Origin: an uncultured Colwellia sp.
GTDB lineage: Bacteria; Pseudomonadota; Gammaproteobacteria; Enterobacterales; Alteromonadaceae
Direction: 5' to 3'
Length of the DNA: 46,380 nucleotides
NCBI GenBank assembly: GCA_913061475.1
Contig: CAJXUN010000034.1
Span: 1 to 46,380 of the forward strand
Shown: piece by piece, positions 36,901-45,304 of the stretch
Position numbering within the stretch: the first letter of the stretch is position 1
Layout of the letters: every line of letters begins with the position of its first letter
The notes under the pieces: model-generated
What the model was told of the DNA's origin: nothing
Database searches by the model: none
What the model saw: only the letters and a program-made list of their open reading frames with translations
Program-made: the position numbers and the translations under genes

Positions 36901-37681
36901 AGCCACGTTTTAGAAACAAGCCTTTATTAAAAAACCATTCCGTATTGACACGTAGTTGATTAGGCGCTTGTAATCGTAATGTCAATTGTGATGACTTTCG
37001 CATATGCCCTTTGGACTGCGCGTTAACCGAAAGTTTAGTCCCCTGCACTTTCAATTCGAGTTGATGTTGCCACTGCTTACGCATGTCGATATAGCCTGAC
37101 GCTGCAATGTCATGACTTTCAAATTGTAAATTTACAGCCTTCACGCTCACCTTACTGCGTGCTGCGGCTAACTTATTAATGTTAAGCGCGCTAACCTTAT
37201 ATTGCTGCTCACCGTCTACGGCTGCAAGTTTATAATTGATCTTCGCAATGGAGATTTGCTTTACTTTTACCGCGATGGGTAATGTCACATTGGCGAGTTC
37301 CGGTAAAGCAACTGCCTTAATCTGATTTGTTTTATCGTCAACAGTCGTAACATCTAAAGTCGCTAAGGTTATTTTATCGCACGACACTAAGCCATCAATC
37401 AAATGTAACCATTGACAGTCGATTTCAAGCCCTGTCGCCTTGATTGTTTGACCATCTTGCTGCCAATAAATATTGCTTATCTTTACCTTCGAATTTAATC
37501 TGCCGGTTATTTTTCCGATACGTAGCGCTTGTGGCTGAAATTTCGTAAGCTTTGACGTTAACCACTGCAGGCCAGACTCCGTGGTATAAAGCCAAGACAA
37601 CATTAACAAGGTAATAGCCAATAGCGAAATGGCCACTAAACTAAACCATTTAAATATTACACGCTTTTTTATTAAACTCAT
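33977..37681 (-). CDS. tamB: translocation and assembly module subunit TamB
   Basis: Inner-membrane-anchored periplasmic bridge protein of 1234 residues with an N-terminal helix (about 9-30) and a very long beta-taco body; AsmA-family TamB proteins carry phospholipids between membranes and help insert outer-membrane proteins with TamA. The C-terminal DUF490 domain begins near residue 900 and includes LDSLTKQEG and NLDSLT-type segments near the end. Its ATG overlaps the tamA stop by 4 bp (ATGA). Length is usual for the family. Confidence 0.93.
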   Translation of the reverse strand: MSLIKKRVIFKWFSLVAISLLAITLLMLSWLYTTESGLQWLTSKLTKFQPQALRIGKITGRLNSKVKISNIYWQQDGQTIKATGLEIDCQWLHLIDGLVSCDKITLATLDVTTVDDKTNQIKAVALPELANVTLPIAVKVKQISIAKINYKLAAVDGEQQYKVSALNINKLAAARSKVSVKAVNLQFESHDIAASGYIDMRKQWQHQLELKVQGTKLSVNAQSKGHMRKSSQLTLRLQAPNQLRVNTEWFFNKGLFLKRGSLIAEKQQIDIDEQTIFLEKANAAFALNWPKLTSNLHAQASWNNFENIKLDVNTELGNILDWRASLESSLHISSALNDQQIAETLQQLLPDVVDNKASHSNQSWPITANVDMTIKQSILSIKSDDVIFGDLTASLQGALNVDSPTSDGLSLKGQVNGHTLAISHAFQVADINAYWQIEKQQSKWRIVSKGHIEKFALAQFEGDNINWSVDFTERWQANVKADKLKVNDVDVAQATLSVTGLPEQHHAVVSAKVADNTTVKLVFDGQLGAGANNPLVVDNGLSDNLWQINNLDFTAQAQAQTFAVAAEQLLLSSEQQSIKNLCLSGTGTLCVNGDNHLKQWTANLTFEQWSISEVVEQARAWQSILPMQLPQQVQGKISGQLKVKGSDKQLKTLMANLSIPSFTWQAVDFQVQGQALAINSEQNEKAIVLTTQWQDINSQIESIESRPEISMPNGKVVMSYASDSKLDFSFEQSDIVIEIPKIKDNVQHLQRLLTIPLVKIDGKWQKDNVSAGLQIVLPGNDKIAAQLNSEWPIADDASVSGELSLSLQQFDWLKKWQKRIDKIELSLLQDFTLAGTWTKPLFDGQGSLSIERLVIDEYGLDISNSKIKLSSVQDSITLLGELQNPQGALTISGQAKLSAPIAAELTLEGQHVTLVNNNENKLIVSPKLQANYQNQHLKVDGHIVVEQADIKIASLPKSPISVSEDQVIVGEKDISVKTSTFDYDIALKISAGNNVRISGFGLSSAIEGNLSSTLISGQPLTLNGRLDLKDGQFQAYKQVLTIEQGQLLFLGAAENPSIQFRAVRIVDDIKVGIIADGTIHNPRLTLFSEPTLADENILALLITGRNLDSLTKQEGNALTSAAISLGVESANKVVQKIGEQLGLKDIAFTSKDGTNGNSTRVDLAAKINDRLNVGYGTSIDSDNSIQAGWIIEYKLSPHISFEATSGEEISANINYKKQFSPRKNKEKTPGKVKE

Positions 37682-39468
37682 AAATCAGGTCCTATTGTGA
37701 CATGAATACGCCAACCTTTATCGCCGTCGAGCGCTTTCGCCACATCAAAACGAATAGCACCAATCGGGGTTACCCACCTGATGCCCGTACCTACTGATTT
37801 ATGTAATTTCCATGCTCGTAAATCATTAAACGCATTACCTTGATCGGTAAATACCGCCCAACGAAAATCGTCATTAAATAAATAATCAACTTCTATACTT
37901 GATGAAAAAATATGTTTACCACCAATCAAAACATCATCTTCAACAGGTGATAGACTTTGATGTTTATACCCTCTAACCGAAACATCTCCGCCAGCAAAAA
38001 AACGATAATTAGATGGCATTGAACGATTAAAATCATCGGTATCCATCCAGGTACTGCCTAATCGTGCTCTTAATAGCAGTCGCCAATCACTATTAATTGA
38101 CCAAATACGCTTCAGTCGTTGATCCGTTTGTAAAAAAGTTATATTCGGATCGCTCAGTTGTTCACCACTAAAACGAAATATACTTTGCCAACGCCAACCT
38201 TCAAGTGCAGAAAAAGGGTCGGTGACACTGTAATAATTTAATTGCCATGAAGGAACAATATACTCAAGACTTCGATCTACATCAGCGTTTGAATCTAATT
38301 GTTCTTGCGCCATAGTTATCGACCATTGACTGGCCCAATGATCATTAATTTTATTGGCTAATACCGACTCTAAAGTGAAAATTTTACTACGACCAATTTC
38401 CTCATTTTTAATTTCATAACTGACTTGATTGATCCATTGACTAGACGCTTTCTCTAAAGGGATTTGATATTGGAATGTCGCATGAATATCAGCAATGTCT
38501 AATTTCACTTTATTGAAGTCTAGTGCCGCAATATATTGATGAGCCCTACTGTTTACTCGTCTATTAGCCCAACTAACACCTAATTTTCCACCACTATCGG
38601 TGCCATAGCCTAAGAAAGTTTTAAGCTCATATTTATCGCTATCAAGTATTGAAAGGCTAACATCGACTGTTTTTGCAGTATGGTCAATCGATTGGTCAAC
38701 AACCACCGATTTAAATAACCCTGAACGATTAAGTGCTTGTTGACTCGCAATGATGTCAGGCTGATTATAATGCTGCCCTGTTTGAATTTTTGAGTAGCGA
38801 TTAACCAAATCGTGTGACAATACGGTACCTTCGATGGTGACTTTGTTAATCTTGTAGCGCGCTCCGCAATTGAAAAGCCAATTAACATCTGCTTTTAATT
38901 GACCAATATCGACTTTTAAGGCACTTACCGCAAACGACGAATTTAACAAGCCTAACGCTTGTGCTTGACGCTGCAGTGAAGATTTAAATTGGCTGTAATC
39001 ACCATGATTGACAATTTTATCTTTGGCAAACGGATGATGTTCAACAAGTTTTGAAAGCTCAGTTGGAACATTCTCACAATCAAATGTAAGACTAACATTG
39101 TGCCAACGCACAGGTGCTTGCAAATCAACTGTTAGCGCTTTAGCTGGCCTATCGCCTTGATTATTATCTGATAAGGTTAAAATCGGCTGATAGTAGCCTA
39201 GTGCCTGCAGTGCAGAACGCGCTTTGTTTAGAATATAATTATCGGATTGCTCAAAGCCAAGTACTGACAATGGAATAATATTTTCGTTACTATTTAAGTT
39301 CCGTAAAATATTGGTTTTTAATGTCGAATCTACACCCGTTATGGTAATAACTGTACCGGGCTTAATGTCTTGTTGCGCGGATTGTACTTTAAACGTACTT
39401 GCTAGCATCAAAACCGTCATTAATGTAGAGAAAAGTCCAACCTTGTACGTGTAATTCACCTGTTTCAA
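37678..39468 (-). CDS. tamA: translocation and assembly module outer-membrane protein TamA
   Basis: Outer-membrane BamA-superfamily protein of 596 residues: signal peptide to about residue 30, POTRA domains to about residue 270, then a 16-stranded barrel. The barrel shows the L6-type signature RFFAGGDVSVRGY at about residue 480 and ends in a phenylalanine-free VTIGPDL. The start is a TTG at 39468 behind GGGAAAAT; a GTG at 39459 lacks a ribosome site. First gene of tamAB. Confidence 0.93.
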   Translation of the reverse strand: MKQVNYTYKVGLFSTLMTVLMLASTFKVQSAQQDIKPGTVITITGVDSTLKTNILRNLNSNENIIPLSVLGFEQSDNYILNKARSALQALGYYQPILTLSDNNQGDRPAKALTVDLQAPVRWHNVSLTFDCENVPTELSKLVEHHPFAKDKIVNHGDYSQFKSSLQRQAQALGLLNSSFAVSALKVDIGQLKADVNWLFNCGARYKINKVTIEGTVLSHDLVNRYSKIQTGQHYNQPDIIASQQALNRSGLFKSVVVDQSIDHTAKTVDVSLSILDSDKYELKTFLGYGTDSGGKLGVSWANRRVNSRAHQYIAALDFNKVKLDIADIHATFQYQIPLEKASSQWINQVSYEIKNEEIGRSKIFTLESVLANKINDHWASQWSITMAQEQLDSNADVDRSLEYIVPSWQLNYYSVTDPFSALEGWRWQSIFRFSGEQLSDPNITFLQTDQRLKRIWSINSDWRLLLRARLGSTWMDTDDFNRSMPSNYRFFAGGDVSVRGYKHQSLSPVEDDVLIGGKHIFSSSIEVDYLFNDDFRWAVFTDQGNAFNDLRAWKLHKSVGTGIRWVTPIGAIRFDVAKALDGDKGWRIHVTIGPDL

Positions 39469-39913
39469 TATTTTCCCATAATCATAGTTAAGTGACTGAT
39501 AAAAATAAACAGCCTGCTTTAATTATGACGGCTTTATCTTCTGAGATCATCAACTAAATATGATTAGCATTAAGCGACCAGAAATATTGAGCTCTAAAAT
39601 AAAATCAACTTACACGCTAGGCGATTAACTTGTCTACATTAGGTGAATGTTACTATTTTTAAATTATCCCGATATAGCGGTAAATAGTGGCTTTATGATG
39701 AGATATTGCGTTCAAAATTGGCGACGAGTATGGCGGCCTATTGGCGCTTTGTGTGATTTCGTTATCATTATTCACAAGCCCATTTAAGCTGATATGAATA
39801 AAAGATGGTTTAAGCTGGAGCATCAACCAGGCTAAGATAGCGTTTAATCGTTAAACATTAACGGGCTAGATAACAGCCCGCCAATGTTCCTAATGCATTT
39901 TCTACAGCAAGCT
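39469..39913. other. intergenic region between tamA and zntB
   Basis: A 445-bp stretch, AT-rich, without a supported gene (only very short open frames of about 20-30 codons). The one structure is the stem-loop at 39854-39888 next to the zntB stop. The tamA promoter must lie in its left part. Confidence 0.5.
39854..39888 (-). terminator. stem-loop downstream of zntB
   Basis: Arms of 6+6 bp (AACATT/AATGTT and CGGGCT/AGCCCG) with a 2x2 internal loop and a 7-nt hairpin loop, 26 bp past the zntB stop. No strong T-run, so it may be a weak terminator or a 3' stabiliser. Confidence 0.45.
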
Positions 39914-40885
39914 TTATAACCAACGTTTCTTTTTGAATACCATCAGTAACACCACTGAAACCACTGCCATTACGCCTAGTAAAATAAAGTAACCATTATC
40001 GGCTTTCAATTCAGGAATATACTCAAAGTTCATGCCATAAATGCCCGCTAAAAAGGTCAGCGGCACGAACAATGCCGTGATCACCGTTAGCACTCGCATG
40101 GTCGCATTCAGCTGATGCGAAGTCACTGACATATAACCATTAATTAAATCACCGCAAATGTCATAATACATTTGTGAAAGGCTCAACAGTCGGTCTAAGC
40201 GCTCTCGTAAGTCATTAACGGTATGTATTTCTTTATCGGTAATTAAATTGGTATCGTCGTCATCTACGAATGCTTTTAAGGTATCACCAATGCTGACATG
40301 ATAATTAAAGGTTCGCCTAATTTTTACCAGTTGCGAGCGATGGGCGGTAATTTTTTTCATCATTTGATCATTACCATTAAATTGAAAATCATCTTCAATT
40401 TTTTCTAGCTCTGCTTCAAAAGTAAATAGCTCCTTGAGGTAATAACCACAACTGCTGTGAAATAGTCTCAATGCTAAATGAACAGGGCTACGTTTTAGGT
40501 ACTTTTCACTGCTAAGATTAAATAACTCATTAATCGCTAATGAGCTTTGCGGATGGCGTGTAATTAGCACCCGTTGACCGATAAACATACTGATTTGCAA
40601 ATGACCAAATCGTAAGCCCTCATCATTCGCTATTATGCCGCGATATAGCATAAAAATATAATCTTTAAATAGTTCTATTTTAGGCGGATGCCTGTCGCGT
40701 TGAGCATCACTTATCGCAAGAGGATGACAATTAAACTGCGTTAATAAGCGTTTTTCTTCTTCTGCGTCAACATTATCAAGATCTATCCATAGCGTTGTTT
40801 GGTCGTTACTTTGCCATTGACTGATTAACTCACTACTGCCAATTACCGCTTTCTCGCTTGGTGATATCAACATACATTTTATCAT
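39914..40885 (-). CDS. zntB: zinc transporter ZntB, CorA family
   Basis: Inner-membrane metal transporter of 323 residues, pentameric in known homologues. A long cytoplasmic N domain of beta-alpha type with coiled coil is followed by two C-terminal helices (about 265-285 and 299-316); the signature GMN is at 284-286. Family knowledge: ZntB drives zinc transport coupled to protons, and CorA itself moves Mg. Here it is divergent from mgtE and the CNNM gene, so divalent cation handling is concentrated at this place. Confidence 0.88.
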   Translation of the reverse strand: MIKCMLISPSEKAVIGSSELISQWQSNDQTTLWIDLDNVDAEEEKRLLTQFNCHPLAISDAQRDRHPPKIELFKDYIFMLYRGIIANDEGLRFGHLQISMFIGQRVLITRHPQSSLAINELFNLSSEKYLKRSPVHLALRLFHSSCGYYLKELFTFEAELEKIEDDFQFNGNDQMMKKITAHRSQLVKIRRTFNYHVSIGDTLKAFVDDDDTNLITDKEIHTVNDLRERLDRLLSLSQMYYDICGDLINGYMSVTSHQLNATMRVLTVITALFVPLTFLAGIYGMNFEYIPELKADNGYFILLGVMAVVSVVLLMVFKKKRWL

Positions 40886-41409
40886 TATTTACTCTCAATA
40901 TTTCCCAAATAAAGGGGATAATTTAGTCGCCCTGTCTTTGATATAGTTATTATAAAATCAAAAACAGTGGGTAGTTATCATATATTTATCAAACTGTGTC
41001 GATAAATACTGTAGTTGCAATAATATTCGAACTTTATTCGCTTAATTTTCCTTGAGTGTAATACACTTAGCTATAATAACGAATTAAATCTATTCATAAT
41101 AATGACATCGTTCACAAGGACGTTGAACTTTTATAATCAATACATCGAACGTAAAACGGGCTTAAGCACCTTATGGCATTTGTGTTACTACTGGGTGATA
41201 TAAAAACTCAGTAATAGCCGTTTATTTAGCTATTACTTGTATTACGTGGTCGTTAGCTGTTTTAGGTAAAACCTTAACATGGCATTAGATAGAAATCTGA
41301 CGGTAAATAACCGTAAAAAGTTCAATCATTTCAAAAACAAAATAAAAAATAGACAAACATGCACAACACGCATATATTCCGTTTCCAAATCGCTTTTAAG
41401 GATAAATAA
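40886..41409. promoter_or_regulatory. zntB/mgtE intergenic region with long structured mgtE leader
   Basis: A 524-bp divergent region. A TATAAT at 41072-41077 follows the small inverted repeat AGTGT-AAT-ACACT (41055-41067); if used, the mgtE leader would be about 325 nt. The leader has four small hairpins in sequence: 41189-41213, 41213-41234, 41264-41274 and 41300-41314. A metal-responsive leader is possible; it does not match a riboswitch I can name. Confidence 0.4.
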
Positions 41410-42762
41410 ATGTTAGAAAATGCTACAGATAAACTGTCCTTAGTCATTAACGACATATTAATTGCAGAACATACGCAAGCAATCTCTGAAATAATGACTG
41501 CTGCCTTTGACACCTTGGCACCGGAGCAATTTTCATTACTTATTGAAGCGCTGCCTCAAGATGAACGCTTGAGTGTTTGGTCGACGTATCCAGAAGCAAT
41601 ACAAAGAGCCGCTTTTGTTGATATGGGCCAAGCAACACGAACAAGCTTAATTGCAGCATTAAGCGACGAAGAATGCTTCGAATTACTTGCGCAACTTGAT
41701 GTTGACGACGTTATTGAAATCGCGGAAGAAATACCGAGTAGACTTTTAAAGTATGCGATAAAACATTTAGATGACTCGCAGCGAAAACTATATCAACAGG
41801 CACAGCAATTTAGTGTTGACAGTGTCGGTCACTGGTTAGATTACAACTATGTTCGGATTTCAGAAAAGCTCAAAATAACCAGTGCTCAGTTACTGTTACA
41901 AAAGGGGTTAGCCCCCTACACTGAAGACTTTTATGCGGTCAATAAAGAAGGCCTTTTAACCGGTACCGTCGGTATTAACACGCTTTTATTAAATAACGCA
42001 GAAGGGACACTAAAAGAATTATTTTCAGCTGAGATAATTCGACTTAATGCCAACGAAGATTTAGCCGTTGCTGCAGAAGCCGTAATACTATCTGGAAAAA
42101 TGTCACTGCCCGTTGTTGATGACAATGAACGTTTCTTAGGTCGTTTTACCGTGGAAACAGCCTATCAAGTTAAAGAAGAATTACATGCCGAACAAATAAC
42201 CACAGCGGCCGGTTTAAGTAATGATGAAGATCTATTTTCTAGTGTCAGAACCAGTGCCAAAAACCGAGGAATTTGGCTTGGTATTAACTTACTAACGGCA
42301 TTTTTAGCGTCTTGGTTTATTGGCTTTTTTGAAGCAACATTACAACAAGTGGTGGCTTTAGCGGTGCTAATGCCCGTAGTGGCATCAATGGGCGGTGTCT
42401 CGGGTAGTCAAACCTTAACAGTTATTGTCCGCGGCTTAGCGTTAGGGCAAATAACTGAATTAAACCGCAAGGTATTATTGCGAAAAGAATTAAAAGTAGG
42501 AGCACTTAACGGCTTAATTTGGTCGCTGGTGATTGGCTTAATCACCTACGTTTGGTTTGATAGCCTAGTGTTGAGTTTAGTTATCGCTTTGGCGATATTA
42601 TTAAACTTATTGACGGCATCAGCATCTGGCGTCATGATCCCGGCATTATTAAACCGCTTAAATATTGACCCTGCCCTGTCCGGCGCAGTTATTTTAACCA
42701 CAGTAACCGACATTGTTGGTTTCGTTGTATTTTTAGGATTAGGTAGCTTATTGCTACTTTAG
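41410..42762 (+). CDS. mgtE: magnesium transporter MgtE
   Basis: Mg2+ channel of 450 residues. An N-terminal helical superhelix domain (about 1-130, with DVDDVIEIAEEI), a CBS region (about 150-260) and five C-terminal helices (about 290-450). The pore signature PVVASMGGVSGSQT lies near residue 323. In known homologues the N and CBS domains close the channel when Mg is high. AAGGA precedes the ATG. The CNNM gene follows 25 bp later. The long upstream leader suggests control by metal or RNA structure. Confidence 0.92.
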   Translation: MLENATDKLSLVINDILIAEHTQAISEIMTAAFDTLAPEQFSLLIEALPQDERLSVWSTYPEAIQRAAFVDMGQATRTSLIAALSDEECFELLAQLDVDDVIEIAEEIPSRLLKYAIKHLDDSQRKLYQQAQQFSVDSVGHWLDYNYVRISEKLKITSAQLLLQKGLAPYTEDFYAVNKEGLLTGTVGINTLLLNNAEGTLKELFSAEIIRLNANEDLAVAAEAVILSGKMSLPVVDDNERFLGRFTVETAYQVKEELHAEQITTAAGLSNDEDLFSSVRTSAKNRGIWLGINLLTAFLASWFIGFFEATLQQVVALAVLMPVVASMGGVSGSQTLTVIVRGLALGQITELNRKVLLRKELKVGALNGLIWSLVIGLITYVWFDSLVLSLVIALAILLNLLTASASGVMIPALLNRLNIDPALSGAVILTTVTDIVGFVVFLGLGSLLLL

Positions 42763-42787
42763 AAAAGTAAATAATAGGAATTAAGTA

Positions 42788-43837
42788 ATGCCATTAGAAA
42801 CTATCACCTGGATTGCCATTGCATTTTGTATTTCGCAATCTGCCATATTCTCAGGCTTAAATTTAGCCTTTTTCTCCCTCAGTAGACTGCAATTAGAAGT
42901 TGAAGCCAAAAAGGGTAATAAAGCAGCGATAACAGTATTGTCGCTGAGAAACGACTCAAATTTTTTATTAGCCACTATTTTATGGGGTAACGTTGGTATT
43001 AATGTTTTATTAACCATGCTGTCTGATTCCGTACTTGCTGGTGTCGGCGCATTCCTTTTCTCGACCATCGTTATCACAGTTGTTGGTGAAATCACCCCAC
43101 AAGCCTACTTTTCACGTAATGCTTTAAAAATGGGCAGCATGCTTTCGCCAATCATACGTTTTTACCAATTTGTGCTTTATCCAGTCACTAAGCCGAGCGC
43201 GCTGATCTTAGACGCTTGGTTGGGTAAAGAAGGCATCACCTATTTAGGGGAAAGCGAATTAGGTAATATTATTAAAGAGCACATTCGCGCCGAAGAAGCT
43301 GACTTAAACCATGTAGAAGGTATTGGCGCACTAAACTTTTTTGCCTTAGATGAAATAAAGGTCACCGAAGAAGGTGAAGTAATTGACCCTAACTCGATTA
43401 TCGCGCTACCAACAAAACTAGACCTCCCCATATTACCTGACGTTTATAGCGGCCCTGATGATCCGTTTTTAATCATGATTAATCAGTCGGGTTACAACTG
43501 GGTCGTGTTAACCAACCTTGATGGCGAGCCTTTGCTTATTATTGATGCTGACGGCTTTTTACGTGCTGCGCTGTTTCAATCAGAAAGCTTTGACCCTTAT
43601 AATTTTTGTCATCGCCCGGTGATTATTACCGATGAAACAACCTCACTAAATGAAGCTATCTTAAAAATGAAAGTGAATACCTCAATCGATAAAAACTTTG
43701 ACGGGGTTATTCAGCATGACGTACTACTTATTTGGGGCGACACTAAGCGCATCATAACCGGCGCAGACATTTTTGGTCGACTGCTTAAAGGCATGCTACC
43801 TGCGCCGAAACAGAATGACGAAAAAACAACCGGATAA
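42788..43837 (+). CDS. CNNM/DUF21 domain CorC-like transporter
   Basis: Membrane protein of 349 residues with an N-terminal DUF21/CNNM domain of about four helices (residues 5-130, including NLAFFSLSRLQLEVEAKKGN and the VGEITPQAYFSRNAL signature) and a C-terminal CBS pair region (about 190-335) that is poorly conserved. CNNM/CorC family proteins move or regulate Mg/Co ions. It sits 25 bp after mgtE in an operon and is followed by the terminator at 43866-43900. Confidence 0.86.
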   Translation: MPLETITWIAIAFCISQSAIFSGLNLAFFSLSRLQLEVEAKKGNKAAITVLSLRNDSNFLLATILWGNVGINVLLTMLSDSVLAGVGAFLFSTIVITVVGEITPQAYFSRNALKMGSMLSPIIRFYQFVLYPVTKPSALILDAWLGKEGITYLGESELGNIIKEHIRAEEADLNHVEGIGALNFFALDEIKVTEEGEVIDPNSIIALPTKLDLPILPDVYSGPDDPFLIMINQSGYNWVVLTNLDGEPLLIIDADGFLRAALFQSESFDPYNFCHRPVIITDETTSLNEAILKMKVNTSIDKNFDGVIQHDVLLIWGDTKRIITGADIFGRLLKGMLPAPKQNDEKTTG

Positions 43838-43865
43838 TAAAAATATTTGAGTTGATTAAAACGCT

Positions 43866-43900
43866 GAGCATTAGTCATCAATTTTTTGTGATTAATGCTC
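43866..43900 (+). terminator. stem-loop terminator of the mgtE-CNNM operon
   Basis: A 12-bp stem (GAGCATTAGTCA/TGATTAATGCTC, one G-T wobble) with an 11-nt loop starts 29 nt after the CNNM stop and is followed by a T-rich stretch (TATTTATC). It separates the cation operon from the integron end. Confidence 0.6.
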
Positions 43901-44073
43901 TATTTATCAAAACGCCGAGAACAAAACTCAGTTGAACGACGTTAACGTTGAAGCCTTTTGAATACTACCGAGTTCGTCTTGGATTCTTATACTTTGTCTT
44001 ACGACACCTCATCTTTAGTTAGATTTTGGTGGCCATTAAAACGGGGTAAAATCATTTTGCGATTGAAGTTCTG

Positions 44074-44080
44074 GTTAGAT
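44074..44080 (-). other. R box at the end of the array (half attC)
   Basis: GTTAGAT, a perfect GTTRRRY box, directly adjoins the DUF2059 stop codon, as in the neighbouring cassettes. In gene sense it reads ATCTAAC, the R'' box. No full attC follows; a second GTTAGAT is found at 44018-44024. The rest of the site is lost or replaced. Confidence 0.5.
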
Positions 44081-44587
44081 CTATTCTTTACTAATTATTT
44101 GGCGAGACTTTTGAATGTCATTTTTCATTTCAATTGCTAGCGCTTGTATTTTAGGCATAAAATTTTTCATTAATTCTTGTGAAACTAGCATTGAATCCTG
44201 CATTATCAATGGCATCTTTTTCGTCATGCTTTTCCCTAAATTCGATTGATAAAAACTTATTAGCCCTTTAACTTCCTCTTCTGTAAAGTGCTTAGTATAA
44301 ATTTCTATCATTGGCTCCTTAAATACATCCCAATTCATATCTTTTGCTAATAAATCCCCAACCTTTTTCATATATTGATCAAAAGCTGGTCTTTCTTTTT
44401 CTGAAATGTTCATTTGTTTAGACATTCCATTAAACATATTGCTAATTTGGCCTTGCATAGCACCCATCATTTTTGAAACTTCAGTTAATTCCATTAATTT
44501 CTCAACAGACTTTTTTGAAGCTAATTCTGTAGCGCTCACATTAAGCATAAACAACGCAGTTAAAACTAAAACATACACTTTTTTCAT
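44081..44587 (-). CDS. DUF2059 family secreted protein (cassette gene)
   Basis: Protein of 168 residues with a signal peptide of about 20 residues (ending VSAT) and a helical DUF2059 domain with the segment FTEEEVKGLISFYQSNLGK, the family's most conserved part. DUF2059 proteins are of unknown function; they are probably periplasmic. The start follows AAGGA at good spacing. Last cassette gene of the array; the upstream leader carries the shared motif at 44604-44625. Confidence 0.82.
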   Translation of the reverse strand: MKKVYVLVLTALFMLNVSATELASKKSVEKLMELTEVSKMMGAMQGQISNMFNGMSKQMNISEKERPAFDQYMKKVGDLLAKDMNWDVFKEPMIEIYTKHFTEEEVKGLISFYQSNLGKSMTKKMPLIMQDSMLVSQELMKNFMPKIQALAIEMKNDIQKSRQIISKE

Positions 44588-44603
44588 TTTTATATTCCTT
44601 TAC

Positions 44604-44625
44604 AAATTGAGGCACTATGCCTGAA
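44604..44625 (-). promoter_or_regulatory. shared cassette leader motif, copy 1
   Basis: AAATTG-A-GGCACTATGCCTGAA, a small hairpin (AGGC/GCCT), lies 17-38 nt before the DUF2059 ATG. A nearly identical sequence lies before the kinase gene in the next cassette (45280-45300). Confidence 0.55.
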
Positions 44626-44630
44626 AAAAA

Positions 44631-44711
44631 CTGAAGCCTCGTTAAGAGACCAAAAGAGTAAGCGACGCAGGAGCAAAAACCAACTGTTATTTGTCCTTAT
44701 TTAAATGCTTG
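44631..44711 (-). other. attC-like site of the kinase cassette, partly degenerate
   Basis: The right arm and centre (AGCGACG...AACTGTTATTTGTCC, about 44660-44698) closely match the next attC, and the kinase stop codon falls inside the R'' end. The left arm (CTCGTTAAGAG) no longer pairs with the CCAAC of the right arm and the R' GTT triplet is changed, so recombination at this site may be poor. Confidence 0.55.
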
Positions 44712-45258
44712 ATAGTTTTGCATTACTTTGAAGCCAGTTACTAATTGATTTTGCTGTTATTTCAATTGAATCAATATTATGAATAATTAGATCACTACTT
44801 TGCCTAACTTGATTGGTTGTACCGATGTATATTTGTCGAAAGTGATCATCATACATAGAAAGATAATTAGGAATAGAACTTAATGAATCGCATGACGGGT
44901 GTTTAATATTTCGCATAATCACACGCGACAAACAAACCTCCATTGGCATATCTAATAAAACGACATAATCTATTAATGATGAAATAGACGCTCGACACCT
45001 ACCAAATGGCTCTTCGATAAAAATAAATTCTTCTGTGCATTCAGCTTTCAGTGTACGTAAGTGATTAATAAAATTAGGAGTTTTTATATTCGATAAATCC
45101 GCGCCATTTTGAAACCAAACCTTCATATCACTGTGATAAGTATTTTCTTCCGTATGATCGTCAAATAATAAATAGGGGCAAGAAAAAGTTTTAGATAGTT
45201 GCTTTATGATTGAAGTTTTACCACAACCTGAAACACCACTAATAGCGACTACTTTCAT
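44701..45258 (-). CDS. P-loop nucleoside/AAA kinase-like protein (cassette gene)
   Basis: Cytoplasmic protein of 185 residues beginning with a Walker A motif, GVSGCGKTS (residues 8-16), followed by a probable Walker B-like acidic run (FIFIEEPFGR, about residue 78) and a later RVIMRN segment for a lid arginine. It resembles small nucleotide kinases or uridine-kinase-like P-loop proteins; the substrate is not known. The ribosome site is GGAAGT. Its stop codon overlaps the attC-like site. Such genes are known among integron cassettes but function is open. Confidence 0.75.
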   Translation of the reverse strand: MKVVAISGVSGCGKTSIIKQLSKTFSCPYLLFDDHTEENTYHSDMKVWFQNGADLSNIKTPNFINHLRTLKAECTEEFIFIEEPFGRCRASISSLIDYVVLLDMPMEVCLSRVIMRNIKHPSCDSLSSIPNYLSMYDDHFRQIYIGTTNQVRQSSDLIIHNIDSIEITAKSISNWLQSNAKLSSI

Positions 45259-45279
45259 TAGAGTTGACTTCCATATTTA

Positions 45280-45300
45280 AAATTGGGCACGAAGCCTGAA
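45280..45300 (-). promoter_or_regulatory. shared cassette leader motif, copy 2
   Basis: AAATTGGGCACGAAGCCTGAA, a small hairpin, 22-42 nt before the kinase ATG. It differs from the copy before DUF2059 only in the three loop bases and one inserted A. It lies between the attC of the next cassette and the gene. Confidence 0.55.
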
Positions 45301-45304
45301 TGCA

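Noticed and set aside
39694-39800. Short plus-strand open frame of about 30 codons between tamA and zntB
   Set aside because: No ribosome site, no recognisable sequence; indistinguishable from chance.
43958-44140. 60-codon plus-strand open frame between the cation operon and the integron
   Set aside because: No ribosome site, overlaps the DUF2059 gene and the R box region, and its sequence looks like chance translation of the array end.
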